A program made the translations under genes and the position numbers. Shown here piece after piece: positions 20,821-33,184 of a stretch of DNA of 64,000 nucleotides (within the stretch, counting starts at the first letter, position 1; each line of letters starts with the position of its first letter). The notes below the pieces were generated by a model. It worked only from the letters and a program-made list of their open reading frames with translations, searched no databases and was not told the DNA's origin. Source of the DNA: Acanthaster planci (lineage: Eukaryota > Echinodermata > Asteroidea > Valvatida > Acanthasteridae); contig NW_019091395.1 of NCBI RefSeq assembly GCF_001949145.1, forward strand, positions 1,657,659-1,721,658, given 5' to 3'.

Positions 20821-22033
20821 ATGTCGACATGTAGCAGAGAGTAAGGCGACGTCCCACCAAAAGAAACTCTCCAAATCGACTTCCAAAAGTCGGTATGACA
20901 ACTTGTCGAGATGCATGCTCTTGCCAAGTCGACTTGCCGAAGGAATATTGACTTCTGCAAATCTTTTGTTTTGCCAAGTCAACTTAACGAAGTCGACAAA
21001 ACAACTTGTCGAGATGATTTATCTCCCCAAGTCTACGAGTTAAACACTGTTACCCACATCTCTTACCTTGCCAATTCTTCTTAACAAAGTCTGGATGACG
21101 ACTTGTCGAGCTGAATTATTTTGCCAAGTCAACTTCCCGCAGTTGACAAAACGACTTGTCTACATCTTGTCTTTTATTCGTGGAGTTATCAGTCTTTTAT
21201 ATGGCATCGCGGTTATTTGAAGGTAAACCTAGCGAAATTGTGAAAATTAGATCCAAATTTAGACTTTAAAAAACCTTCAATTTTTCATATTTATCCTTTG
21301 TCGTAAAATTTACTCTTTCCGCGTCTTTGATTCTTTTCCGGAGGTATATTTCACACAGAAGGTATTAAATATCCCTCCCCATTTGATAGATTCTTGACAA
21401 TTTATTCACAAACGAGGTCTTTAAGGGAAATGACAGTACAAATCCCTCACTTGGGTCACCACCGATATGTGTCGTCAGCTAGAATTACACATGCGCAATT
21501 CCACAACCATTAAATTTTATATGCACGCACGGTCCATAGTCCCCATAGGGACTCAACATACGTGCTGACGCTACAGGTCGTAGCATCTTGTCCTCACCCA
21601 CTGATTAGTGTGTCACATTGGCAAGTTAATTTTTCGGTCATTCGTTAAGCCAACTTAGTGAAATCGACTTGGGAAGATAAGAGGAGTGTACAAGTTGTCA
21701 TTCAGGCTTCACTGGGTAGACGACGAGATAATAGATGTGGACAAGTCGTCATCTCTACTTATCGAGAAGTCGACTTGGCGATCATACAATCCGACAAGTT
21801 GTCTTGCTAACTTCTTTAAGTCGACTTTGGCAAGTCAACAGATGTGCACAAGTCATCATTATTACTTAGGCAAGTCGACTTGGCGAGATGGTACATGAGT
21901 AGTTGTCATGTCGTCTTCGGTAAGTTGACCTTTCGGGATAATACATCTCAAGTTGTTATATCGACTTTGGGGAGTCGATTTGGAGAGATGATTCTAGTGG
22001 TAAGTCGCCTTAATCTCCGCTATATGTCGACAT
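20821..22033. repeat. Foldback element built from GTCGACTT-type arrays
   Basis: The left arm (20,821 to about 21,160) and right arm (about 21,600 to 22,033) are inverted copies. Both begin with the palindrome ATGTCGACAT, then GTAGCAGAGAG or its equivalent, then TAAGGCGAC. Both go on with degenerate iterons of CAAGTCGACTTGGCGAGATG and ACAACTTGTCGAGATG. About 430 bp of unrelated sequence lies between. No transposase was seen, so it is probably a non-autonomous DNA transposon with repeat-filled inverted ends. It ends about 85 bp from the stop codon of the sulfotransferase gene. Confidence 0.75.
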
Positions 22034-22118
22034 AAGATAATAAATTGTCACAGTATATAAATAAGTGGATAGCACTCATGGAGCGTTGTCTTAATCAAAG
22101 AAAGATACTGATATAAGC

Positions 22119-22504
22119 TTAGAAGACATCGACAGAGTAATCTCTGGGTAGAGGGTTGAGTTTATACTCTATGAGTGTTGTATTAACTTGTTTGATGTTT
22201 TCATCCACCAATTTCCGAACATCGGGAGGGAATGGGTCCTTTGTTAGATAGACACGTGTTTTTCTCCCATGGTTTCCAAGCGAAACGCCGGTCGCCTTCG
22301 AAGACGGGTACTCCTGGATTGCACATAGAATGCGCTGCGTCTGGACTGGCACGTCCAGGAACCGCACAATCTTGGCGAGCTCCTCGTACGTATTTTCTTG
22401 CAGGTTCTCGTAGTGCGACACGAGGATTCGGTGAGAGTTGGTGATCCACTGCACAGCCATATTCCGCCAGCTCTGGGCCTGATTTTCGGCAAAGTGCCTC
22501 CACT
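22119..22504 (-). CDS. WSC-sulfotransferase exon 6: terminal coding exon
   Basis: Acceptor CTTTTCCTCAG, then EWRHFAENQAQSWRNMAVQW and the conserved VSHYENL segment, ending DYSVDVF with TAA at 22,119-22,121. It completes the sulfotransferase fold; length and C-terminus fit the WSCD family. Confidence 0.92.
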
Positions 22505-25500
22505 CTGAGGAAAAGAACCAACAGAAAACATTCAGATGACTTGATCCTAATTAACGGACTTATGCACAGTGGCGCAACTAGGGCCATTATGTCGGGGGGG
22601 GGGCACCCGGGAGTGCGCCCATTTTTTCAAAGGGCACCTAAAGACAGTGTTGTAAATTTTGTTTGGTGATTTGTTGTTTCAGTTCACGACATTAATGCCA
22701 GCGACAGAAGATTACAAATACCTTTCATGAACACAAATTTTCCAACTAGCACCTTTTAACTCTTCTGTGTATACGGCTGTTATGATCTGGCATTACCTGG
22801 AGAATCAAAATATTTCACCGTCTCCTCTGCCGACTTCTCCTGGTCCAGCATCAGCCTCCGGAATATCTCGGCTACGAGGGCGCTGTAAGGGTTACGTATG
22901 AGTAAAATGGCACCCTCGAACGTCTTGATGTGAGCCGTGTCACTTAAGTGGGACTTGACGCAGACCGTCTGTCTGGTTTGGTAATCGATGTTGCCACCTG
23001 GGAAAACTTGGGGAAAAGGTGAAAGTACGTTATTGGATTTACAAGAAAACAACGGGGATTCGGCGGAAAGCATTTCTTGATTTAAAGGCCGGTTCGTTCT
23101 TCACGCAAATGTGCAAACATTTGTGACGTCAGATCCAAAATGCACGCGGTGAAGTTGCACAAGTTGAACTCGGTTCAAGTCAAGTGAATTTGGCTACAGA
23201 TGTTTCATTGCTTCAAATTCGGTTCACAAGTCTGCATTCACCAAGCAAACTGGCTTGAAGACAATGCAAATCTGATTCTGTTTATTGCAATAGCTTCAAA
23301 ATTGAAAACCCTCGAGCCAAGAAGCTACAACAAAACGCAGAAATCTCAAAATGACGAGGTTTCGTAACACAGTACCGAAAATTGTATCTTCTGATATTTG
23401 CGTTTTTGTATTAAAATGTTGTGTAAGACATTTGGGTCATGGACTTTTTAGTGTTTTTTCTCGGTGACAGAATAATTCCGTTAATTAGGAAGACATGTCC
23501 AACAACGAGTTCAAAAACATATCATGTCATCACTTTGCATTCAAATCAACGAGGAAGAAGAGAGCACTGTTATACATTCGAAATTTAAAAATAAAATGTA
23601 CACCACGCTCCTTTATTGACATGACTCTTGACCTTCTAGATTTGTGAAGTCTTCCTAGACCTAGTTATACTATGGAAGGCAAAGGGCCCTCGTGTGGCCC
23701 TTGATTTTTATTCCACAAAATTACACAAAAACAAGCCGAAGTAGCCTACATGTAGGCATTATGATATTATTATGTGTGACCAATTCTCAAGCCTACTTTT
23801 ACTGGAGATTGCCATTTCCTTCTCGTGCTTCCAATGGACGCTGCCAGTCAGGAACCCCGTCCCCCGCTCAATGAGCTGCCGTGTCCAGGTATTACCTGAG
23901 CGGGGGTAGCTGGCTAGCGCAATCAGTGGCATACTTCCCTTGGGTTTCAGTTTGATTCGGGAACACCGAGAGTCTGTCCGTTTGTACAGCAAAGAAACAC
24001 ATTGTACTCTTCTTAATGAACGACACAATAATTTAAAGTATGTCCATGTGCAGCTATTTACACTGCAATATTTAAGTTCGGTGATTGCAAAAAACGGTGT
24101 GGGAAATTATTTGACAAGTATTACTTGTAGAAATATGAGCTCGGTGGGTAGTGGGTACTTTAATATATTGAGTTCAAACTTACAACCCAAGCATCAAGAA
24201 ACACAAAGTTCTGTAACCGTCCGATTTACTTCATATTCAGTCGCCATGGTAGTGCAATATAGGCCTGCAGGCAGATAGCCACCGATTATAACAAAGTATG
24301 ACGTCATATTTAGGATGTCCCTTATACATGCACTAGTAAAATATACTTTTTAAACAGTCAATGTGCTCAAAGTCTATCAAAATTGGAGTCAAATATGCAA
24401 ACATTGCCAGGAAATAATGACGAACCATTTCAAGAACTTTAATGCATGCGGGGATAATTGCAAAGAGAAGCAATTTATATACACCTGATGTTTGCGGATA
24501 TTGATAGCAGTACCAGAAAATCAACGAAATATAGGCTTTAACAATTTAGGTAAGTTTCCAAAATTGTCCGAAAAGGGAAGAATTCTCTACTGGGCGTACA
24601 GATCTCTCAAAGTGGTCGGTATCTTCTGGTTTGGGAACCTGACTCATATTTTTATTCATCATCAAATTAAGTCGTCCGTGGCAGTTATGCCCCATACACA
24701 ATCGCTGATGCCAATAACACCCCGGCTTAGGAAAGCTCATTTACCTTGTAGGGTGGGCAAGAACATGATCCAAACATTCTCCAACTAACTCGAAGCACAT
24801 GCCCATTTTTGATAACTTTCGACAAAGTGAAATTCGGCTACGCAGTTTTGTATTGGACAGGTTAATATACTGCTAGAGTTTTCCCGTCTGTACTTTTCTT
24901 ACGAAAATTAATCTTAGTTGTACTGAAGTGTGATGACATTCAGAATACAACCCTTGGTTCTTGGTCAACTTCAACACAGTTTCCATTTCGTGTTGTCAAG
25001 AGTGGATCAAAAACCGAAATTTATTTCGAGGTTGGGGGCAAGAATGCTTGGTTGGGGGAGGCAAAAACATTGAAATATTTTCATGTAAAATTTTATGGCT
25101 TTTTCTAATGGTGGCACTACATTTAGGATCCTGTTTGCACGTTTTAACGGGAGTAATTGAACGGTCCTCTCATATTTCGAACAGAAAATTCTCCTTTTCT
25201 CCCTTGAATGTGGTTCACATTTAAGAGAAATCGGCATTAGTATGTTTGGCCGGTTGCGTTAGTACCTGGCACCGACGTTCGGTAAAGAGACATATAGTCC
25301 CGGCCCCCACAGTGGTATCTTGGCTCCCCTCCGCAAGGGATGTCGCACAGGGCACTGTCTTTGTAGCTCAGCAGGGCGGACTCGCCCTTGACGTCAGTGC
25401 AGAAACACTCAGCACCGCGACTGAGGGCGGCATAAGTAAAACCCTGGAAGCGAGAAAAGAAAGTTGGTTGATGCACATCCGGGGGTTTTAAATTACAATT

Positions 25501-28500
25501 GCATTTAATTTGTACATTCCTTTTCGCGCGAGACATGGGTTTCCCTTAATTAAATTTGACTAAGACAGGATTGTAGCAGCGAAAAGTGCGGGCCAGCAAA
25601 GCGGTCGAGCGCCCACTTGTGAAGGAATTGATTTAGTCCAGTGAAGGAGCTAGAACACCGCTCAACGCTAAGAATTTTTCACATGTTATGTTGAAATTTA
25701 GGGTGTGCCAAATATTTCATTTGTCGTGTTCCACAAGTGTCGGTAAGAACAAATCACATTCTTTAAAAATGTATTGGTCTTCGTTCTCTAATAAATTGAG
25801 GTGAAAGGGATATTTGTGGGAAATTTCCATGTGTATCGTCACTACAATTTAGCAGTTTTGGGCCGTTGTATACACGTTATAACCACATGCATTTGTACAT
25901 GCAGTGATGCACGTGTTTACTGGGGTAAAATATTGTAAGCTTATTTACATATGTAATGATTTCTCATTTGTCTCATTAGTGAACCTGTAATCAGATCTGT
26001 CCGTCAATCTACATGTGTTCAACTTCAAGCTGCTAAGTTCTGTTACTGTTCAGAGTTGATGTGAATAAAGCAGAAGTTTTGACTGGATGGTGATTGGAGA
26101 TCTGGAGTTACGGCGAGCCTGATTTTCTTTAAGTAGAAGCTACAAGGATAGTGCTTTCTCCATCGCCCACCATGTGACCTGGATTCAAATCTCACCCTGA
26201 TCATGGATTGGGTGAATTAGGTTTCCAGTCTTAACCAGAACTCATGGGTTTTCCCAGGAATGTCCGCCTTTTTCCTTCCACCCTCTCGCTAAACCTGATT
26301 CGTCTTTGTTTTCTCCTTCTGGGGTGCATTGCCTGATTGAAGTTTTCAAGAAAGCTTATTTTATAGCTAGAAAGACACTCAATAAAATATAAATTCAAAT
26401 AATAAGAATTACCAAAGCGATGCAGCTGTTCAGACAGTGCGTGATTGTCATCATGGATGACTTTTCCACTAAACCACCTGTCACGACCTCTGACATTGAC
26501 ACGCTGTCCCTTGGTCTCGGTACGCAGGCTCGGTAGACACCCGGACTGTTGATATCTGTCCATGTCATCCACGTCTTATTTAAGGCTGCAACAGAGACAA
26601 AATAAACTTAACAAGGTTGTGTTTCCGAAAGCGAACGTGGAATCCATTTTTTAAATGATTAACCAAGAGGGGTTCCTCAGGTGTGATGTTATATGGGGGG
26701 TGCAAAATTAAAAATTAACCGGACAAATCACCCTTCATTATTTTGTTGGCTTTGATATTTCTAAAAGCCATTGATTTAAAATTATTTTAGCCTGATGCAA
26801 GATCCTGTTGCCCCGCGGTACTGTTAATTACAAGTACTGGCATTTAAATGGAAATAGAATCTAATGAATGAGCAGCTGTACACAGAAGAATAATGACTAC
26901 GGCGAGTAGGGACAGTCTTTGAGATTCTAATTCAACCGGACTAAAGAAATTAATTAAGTTAATTACTGGTATTGAATTCTTTTTTTTAATGAATAATACG
27001 GCCGATTCACATTAGTGTGCCTCTGTCGACCCAATGCTCGTTTGGAAAGGGTCGACAAATTTAGCGCGTAGTGATTGGCTAACGCGTTGCAAACTCTTGG
27101 AGGCGCACTATTTTGAATCACCTGTGTTCAACAAGAGGCAAAGGATGATTGGACGAATCAAACACGGCCCTAATATAGCTGTAACATACACTGCTGTATG
27201 TATGACAAAAAAGCAGAAAAATCTAGGAATATGGCGCTGCATGCAGCAAAGAGACTCGCAACCATATACATGTACCACTGTACATACCCGGTAAGAATTT
27301 CAACGGTCTTCCAAGAGACTGCTTGATATGTTTGGCCTTTTTACCAGCAGCTATCAAGTATCCAACCTCTTTCCCCCCCCCCATCAAATCCTTGTAATTC
27401 CACAAGGGATACATCGTTCTCACAGAAGAAATGCAGCCATTTTCCCATTAAATAACCAATAACACAGAGCCGGCGATGAAGCCGATTTGCCAAGCAAAGA
27501 GTGTCGCCATTTTCCTCGGTGCCATCATGCAGGTTTGCCCATAAGGCCAACTCATTAGCCTGAGTGGTATGCAGTGGAAGTGTTTTTAGTCAATATGCCA
27601 AATTCTAAACTTGTAGACAGTAAAGTAGGTTTGATATTGGACAATCCCATAGGTTTGTACAGCAAATTTCGGATTTTTCTCGACACAGTGGACATTCCCA
27701 TAGGATTGTACAGGGAATGTCCAATGTCTGGAAAAATCAGACATTCGCTGTACAAACCTATGGGAATGTCCAATGTTCATATCAAACTGACTTAACTGTC
27801 ATGCCTGAAAGCACCATGTAAATTGCGTGCAACAGCCAACCTCTTCGTGGTGTTATAGGCCTACAGTGTGTGATTATGTGCCGACTGTGGAGATAAAAGT
27901 CCATTATCTAGGGGTTTGGCCTTTGGTGCAAAGGGCTGTCACGGCTACCCGCGAATGAAATCAAATTTATACCGAACAAAAATAAAGTTGTGTCCTGGGT
28001 GTGAAACTGAATGGAGGTCGATTTAAGGAACAGGTGCATCAGCAGATATGGGTTCCATCATATCTCAAAAAGCACTTGAAAAAAGTAACCACACTCAGCT
28101 CCATGTAGGACTTCGGCGGGATTATGCATGCAAAATGACGGAGCACTTAGTCATGACAGAGCAATGTGAATGCCAGACAGCTCTAGCTGATCTGGGTATC
28201 GTTATTTAGTTTTCCTATCCAAAGTCGTTTTTATATAGGAAGGGCTTCAGTCTGGAATCAACTACTCTTCACTCAAAAAACACGTATTGAAATACAGGAT
28301 TACCAGGGCGTCACATGCAATAAACGTATCAAAACATTTTGATGTGCCAACGATCGATGGACTGCTGTCTGGTGACGTCATAGTCGTCCGTCGGGGCCAG
28401 ATTATCTGTAGACACAGTAAGCACTCTGCATGGTGTCTACGAAAAAAATGGATGGGCTACGCAGACTCTCAGAATCAAAATATACACACCAACAATGTAG

Positions 28501-31473
28501 GCACAGGAGGATTTCAAAGCTTTTGAAACCACTTCAAAAACCACCCAGCTGAAAGTGAAAATATCAATTACATGGCGAGAGAACAGTAAATAGTTGCGTG
28601 AGGCGACTTATGGCAACACACCATGACATGGTTAGATTAAGGTGACAAAATGATTATTGTGATGCAAATGCCGTTGCCACAGGTAATGACGAAGACGGAC
28701 AAAAAAAACGGCTTCAGATCCTAGCACAAAATGACGACATGTAACAAGCAAGATGTCGACAACGTGAGATGATTTATTCCGACATGAAATAATTTTGAAA
28801 ATACCCCTGTACATGTAGGCCTATACAAAGTTGACACCATAAGGGATGACGACAGCTTGGGAAGAAATAGGAAGTTGACATCCTGAGATTATTGATCACT
28901 GGATGATGACATGTACAGTATAAATAATTATTGATTACTTTTAAGATATCGTCAACCCGTGTTAAATTAATCATGTTAATAGACTAAGATGTCGACTTCC
29001 AATTCGAGGATTTCGCTTTCCTGTAGACTATCCGTCGATATCTTGCCTGTTTATCTCTCGATCACTAAGTCTTACAGAATCCTAACAAGTCGGATGACAA
29101 TCCCAAAGCTCCGCACATTCGTGATTTTTTCACGGAGTCAATAAATTTTAATTTAAAAGAGCGAAGAAAATGAACAGAAATTTACATGTATACCTGACAC
29201 AAAATGATTGACAGCTGGTTGAGAGGTTAAGGGTCTCGGTCTTCCTCGACTCATGACCTGTTCTCTCACCTGGGGTAGGTCTTGGGGTTCGTTTGCGAGT
29301 TTTGCTGGTAAAGCAGGCCTGTCACCTGGACTTTTCTCCGCTTGAAGTGTATTGGGTTCATCATGATTGTGCAGGTAGCGGCCGAAATAGAAACTCAAGG
29401 CACATAGAGCGAAGATTATGAGCAATAGGCCTTTGTAACGGAACATTCTGGCCGGTAAGTGTCGAAAGCCCAGCATATCATACCTCATATCCACGAGATC
29501 GTCTCATCTGAGTTCTCAACACAACCAAGTTAATTACATGTACATGGAAGTGCACGGTGAATCTGTGTTGCTGCTGTCTGAACTAATTCAGAAAGTCACT
29601 TGTACTCGCACAGCTTGGTAGAGTTTTCTCTTACTTGATTGTTTATTCATTACCAGAGCTCTTTCAGTTTCACGCTGTTGGCACAACTCTGCTATAAATC
29701 GTCTAACGCAGTAGGGTGACGTACATGTAACAGGCAAACCTTGCACTTGCTCACAGTTTCGATGAAGAGCAACACTGGTAGAACAATGTCTGACACGCAG
29801 AATAGAAGTTGTCACCCAGGACAGAATAAAGTCGTATTGACCGTCTACGTGGCATTATGGTAATGTTCAAGACCACACTGCCATGCTGGACGGTAATGCG
29901 CAGGGATTGCGCTAGAGTAACAATGAAACGGCCCGTGCAAACAACACGCAGGAGTGTAAACAACTTATTGAATTTTAGGCTTGGTAGTCACCTAGCAAGG
30001 AATCCATCAGGTAAACACGTGAGATGAACTTTGTACTAAACGAAAGCAGACGGAGGAGTCGCGGTTTATTTTACTTACAAGCAGCCACATCATTGGTTCC
30101 CATTGGTAGATTAAGTTTTTCCTAATTATCAATATCATTTTGTTGGCGACATCACATTTAATTCACTGCCACTGCAAATTTCGTGGTAATTTTGCTTAAA
30201 TCGTATCCCAGTTTTTGTCGTCGTTACCCTTAACTTCCTATCATACAAAGTCACCTTCAATGAAGTTAAAGTCAGGTTTTAATCGTCATTATTTTATACC
30301 TCATTCTCACCAAAAGATCAAATTCCCTTGTCACATCTATTCTTTCAACCGTCATTTACCGCCGTCGTTTTCATTAATTCGCATGTTGTACCCATTGTAA
30401 GCAAAACGTGTTCCCCATTGAAGCTGTATTTTTCGACCTATTTTTTTCAGTTTTGACAAAAATGACATTAGGTCAGTGTCATCAATAACCTTTAGATTTG
30501 TTTAGCGTTGAAGGGTAGCTGCAATAATTTTCTTTTCACAAAAAGTTGCATCTCAGTTACCCTTATTTTCAACTTTTGTTGCACCGTTTCAAAGGGTATT
30601 TTACCGTCTTTTTTGTTGTTATGCCAATGATATTTCCATGTTCATGAGCATGTATATGTGCATAGAAATAATTAGGCATCAGTCATTTTCACAAAAATGT
30701 TTTTCGTAAAACGTATATTCAATGATAAAAGAAATACCTTTCTACAAAACTTTGTCTTCCCTGGATGACATCACAGCAACAGCGCCCTCATATCCAGGAA
30801 ACCATTGATAATTTTGAGTGCTTCAAAAGTGGTACTTTTCAATGCATTTAACCAAACTGGAGTACAAAAGAGTTTTCACATATTAAAGAAGAGTACCAAG
30901 TTACAGAAGTATTGTGCCTAAGAAAACCTCAATGCAGCTACACTTTAACCGATGTCTGAAGAAAAATAAACACAGACCTCGCAAACGGGGTTACAAATAG
31001 TGGCGCAAAAGGAGTTAGAGATAGTGTCCTTGTAGGTAAAGTCAATGAGCAAAAGTCCTAAGATCGTTATGGTTTTCATCCACATATCAGCCGCCCACAT
31101 TGCCACCACTACCCTCCCAGGAACAATTTTACTATGGCTACTTACCTGATACATACTCCCTTCTCAGTCTAAGAGCAGATTTGCCCCCAGCTTCAATAAA
31201 GTCTTGAGATTGCCGAGCCCCTAATTCCACTCCTCCAAATGCAAGTTTATGGACCATAACAAGCACGCCCTCTGCAGCCTCCCCTGCCGCTGACTCTCCA
31301 ACGTCCTTCCTTCCAGCATTCCTGCTGACTGCCCCACCCTGTGTTAATTCCGTTCCTCCGAAGAAGAGGCGTCCGTAGATGTAGCAAGCGCAGCAGCCAA
31401 GCACCAGGAGGAATAGGGTTGTTCTTGTGCGGGTTATTCTCACAGAGCAGCAGCGTCGGGAGAGTGTGGACAT
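22119..31473 (-). CDS. WSC-domain sulfotransferase gene (WSCD-like), six coding exons plus an alternative first exon
   Basis: The exons join without a phase conflict: 29,488-29,194 (or 31,473-31,146), 26,585-26,413, 25,443-25,266, 23,973-23,803, 22,997-22,797 and 22,504-22,119. They give 467 residues (478 with the other first exon). The protein is a type II Golgi-type membrane protein: a short basic tail, an anchor at residues 20-36, and a stem. An eight-cysteine WSC domain follows (about 116-205: HCLNSC, ECFC, CDIPCGG). The C-terminal sulfotransferase domain has the PAPS 5'-phosphosulfate loop SYPRSGNTW (237-245) and the 3'-phosphate segment ILLIRNP (303-309). The order matches vertebrate WSCD1/2, which sulfonate glycans such as sialic acid. 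The substrate of this protein is unknown. All key motifs are intact. Confidence 0.93.
22568..22640. repeat. hAT-like transposon end within an intron
   Basis: CAGTGGCGCAACTAGGG followed by a G-run resembles the CAGNGGCG terminal repeats of hAT elements. The matching opposite end was not found, so this is a fragment. It lies in the intron between sulfotransferase exons 5 and 6. Confidence 0.35.
22797..22997 (-). CDS. WSC-sulfotransferase exon 5: 3'-phosphate binding segment
   Basis: Acceptor GTTTTCCCAG, then GNIDYQTRQTVCVKSH and GAILLIRNPYSALVAEIFRR, equivalent to the conserved IRNPYKAL of WSCD proteins. Donor CTCCAG/GTAATG, phase 1, 201 bases. A decayed relative of this exon lies at 10,407-10,563. 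Confidence 0.92.
23082..23262. repeat. Dispersed MITE-like repeat, copy 3
   Basis: It begins AAAGGCCGGTTCGTTCTTCACGC and contains TTTGTGACGTCAG and GGTTCAAGTCAAGTGAAT. It is related to the repeats at 1,608 and 12,216 and sits in the intron between sulfotransferase exons 4 and 5. Confidence 0.45.
23803..23973 (-). CDS. WSC-sulfotransferase exon 4: PAPS-binding loop
   Basis: 171 bases coding CSRIKLKPKG, then LIALASYPRSGNTWTRQLIE, the P-loop-like 5'-phosphosulfate-binding motif, then FLTGSVHWKHEKEMAIS. The donor is CTCCA/GTAAAA in phase 1. The acceptor (GGACAG) has a modest pyrimidine tract but is the one that fits the phase. Confidence 0.88.
25266..25443 (-). CDS. WSC-sulfotransferase exon 3: second half of the WSC domain
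   Basis: Pyrimidine-rich acceptor CTCGCTTCCAG, then GFTYAALSRGAECFC, CDIPCGG and YHCGG, completing the eight-cysteine WSC pattern. It ends at CCAG/GTACTA in phase 1 (178 bases). Confidence 0.92.
26110..26300 (+). repeat. tRNA-derived SINE-like repeat, copy 2
   Basis: It contains a box B-like GGATTCAAATCTC and a body with ATCATGGATTGGGTG and GGGTTTTCCC that parallels the copy at 3,812-4,030. It lies in the intron between sulfotransferase exons 2 and 3. Confidence 0.45.
26413..26585 (-). CDS. WSC-sulfotransferase exon 2: first half of the WSC domain
   Basis: The acceptor TCTCTGTTGCAG is followed by 173 bases coding ...YRACVPRPRDSVSMSE... through HCLNSCIAL, then the donor TTTG/GTAATT. It holds the first three WSC cysteines. 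It enters after one base of a codon and leaves in phase 0. Confidence 0.88.
27629..27787. repeat. Nested foldback repeat with CCCATAGGTTTGTAC units
   Basis: GTTTGATATTGGACAATCCC near 27,629 pairs with the inverted form ending at 27,787. An inner inverted repeat (GGACATTCCC ... GGGAATGTCC, 27,690-27,722) sits at the centre. The word CCCATAGG(T/A)TTGTAC occurs several times in both directions. It is probably a small palindromic transposon in the sulfotransferase gene's intron. Confidence 0.7.
29194..29488 (-). CDS. First exon B of the WSC-sulfotransferase
   Basis: ATG at 29,488 (MRYDMLGFRHLPARM) is followed by the anchor GLLLIIFALCALSFYFG and a Pro-rich stem. The donor GTGTCAG/GTATAC leaves one base that joins CC of the next exon to make an Ala codon. 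The frame is open for a few codons upstream of this ATG, but the next possible in-frame start there is only GTG. Confidence 0.85.
31146..31473 (-). CDS. Alternative first exon A of the WSC-sulfotransferase
   Basis: ATG at 31,473 begins MSTLSRRCC. The hydrophobic stretch TLFLLVLGCCACYIYGRLFF acts as a signal anchor, and a Gly/Ala-rich stem follows. It ends at a consensus donor (TATCAG/GTAAGT) with one base left over, the same phase and the same final VS as exon B. It could be spliced to the common exons. It might instead belong to a separate tandem paralogue, but no other set of WSC or sulfotransferase exons lies between it and exon B. Confidence 0.65.
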
Positions 31474-33048
31474 GGTTGATCAGATTCGCTCTCTTCCCTC
31501 ATATTCTACCTTGTGACGTATTATCCACTAAGAGTAATGAAGTACAGTTTCTGTTTATACTTTAAAAATTAAGGTCAGTGCGCACCTTTCCCCAGGTTTT
31601 GCCCCAAGCTACGGCATTATTTGTCACTTTTTGCAACATGATGTACATGTACAAGGAAATACAACGGGCCTGCTGCAGTCAAACTTGACCCTGGAAAACA
31701 CTGAGAATTCCGCGTTAATTAAATATTCGTCCGTGGAGGGCAAAGACACCAAATACAAAATATATATATTGCAATGTCCTGACGCAAATCCTCCATGATT
31801 ACATATACATGATAAATTAAGATTAAATACGATATTGCAACGCTGCTTGGATGATATCTGTTTTGATGCTAAAATTATCGTCGCATATTTACGGTAATTT
31901 TTGTCTGTTATACCATTTGCTATAAGCCTATACGGTGCAAACTAGAATAAGTTTTCAAAATAGAAATCCACTGTCCCTGCCTTGTTTTGGAGATGTAAGC
32001 CTCGTCTTCAAAAGGAATACGACTAATTCCTCCGGTAAACACCACTAGTTCTCTCACACTCCATTACGTTCAACACGTATACACGAATATTTCTTCCTAC
32101 TGTGCGTGGAAAATCCTGCCATCGTTGCCCCCACGCACAAGCTACTGTAAACATTGCTCTGGCTTAAAGCCAGACATGTATTAAAATGTAACAATGGGTT
32201 ACGTAACGACAACAATACACAGATCCAACGCTTTGTAACCTCTGATGTTTGTTGCTCCATGCTTGTCCCTCATCAGAGAGACGTCATCCACTAGGCCCTT
32301 TTTTCATCTGTTTTGCAAAATGTATACTGTTGAGTGACATGATATTCGACCATTTTATGACTCCGTATATACCAAGCCTTGCTTTGGATTTAAATCAAGC
32401 TTAAACAGAGGTTTTAATAAGAAATGTTAGGTATTAGTCATCACAGTAGACAGATGAATAAACATTGAGTGAGCCTGAAGGTGAAGCTGCTACGAAATCA
32501 AAGCTTGAAAATGTATGCCTCCTGTTAACTTTCAGTTTGTCTCTTAAGGTGCTATCCCTTCAGTGTATTGATGCGCATCTAGCAGGCAAAAAACTTAGCA
32601 AACATGTACTAATTTATTGTAAATTTCCATTTTATTGCTTCCATTTCTCTTATTTTCTAAGATTAAACATTAACGTCGCTTTCAATTTAGCATGACCACA
32701 TGGAAGGACACAAGAGTTGCAACTCTGGCTTTGCACTCCAAAGTGTTCAATGATGATCGCCGCTGAGTCAGATGAATACTAGAAAACATTCCAAAAATGT
32801 CTGATTACTGCCTGTATCTTAGCGAGCAATAGCCGGACAACAAGCGAGGTCAGTAATATCCTAGCAATACTTGTAGTTTTTGCTTGCAATTAAATACAAA
32901 TTATTGCTGTGACCAGGAAATAGAGAGAGAAAAAATCCTTGACAAAGTTAGACCTACTTTTGCCATCGTAAATAAACCTTTTTAAAATTTTGATACACTA
33001 TCTGTTCCATTACCCAAGCAAAGTTTGTAATTTTATTCTCCTCCCCCA

Positions 33049-33184
33049 ATACATCAGTGTTCAAAGACTTGGTACGATTTGGCTAAGACTAGCTTTCAGT
33101 CCACCTTTCAAGTAGGCCCTAAGTCAACAATTTGTTGGTCAGTCTTAGCCAAACTCGTACCAAGTCTTTGATCACTGATGTATT
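33049..33184. repeat. Inverted-repeat (foldback) element
   Basis: The arm starting ATACATCAGTGTTCAAAGAC (33,049-33,090) is repeated in reverse at 33,141-33,184 with few differences. A 50-base spacer separates them. The size and structure fit a minimal MITE or a remnant of one. Confidence 0.75.

Noticed and set aside
22201-22587. 128-codon minus-strand frame overlapping the last sulfotransferase exon
   Set aside because: It is the wrong frame of a well-supported exon and has no conserved motif.
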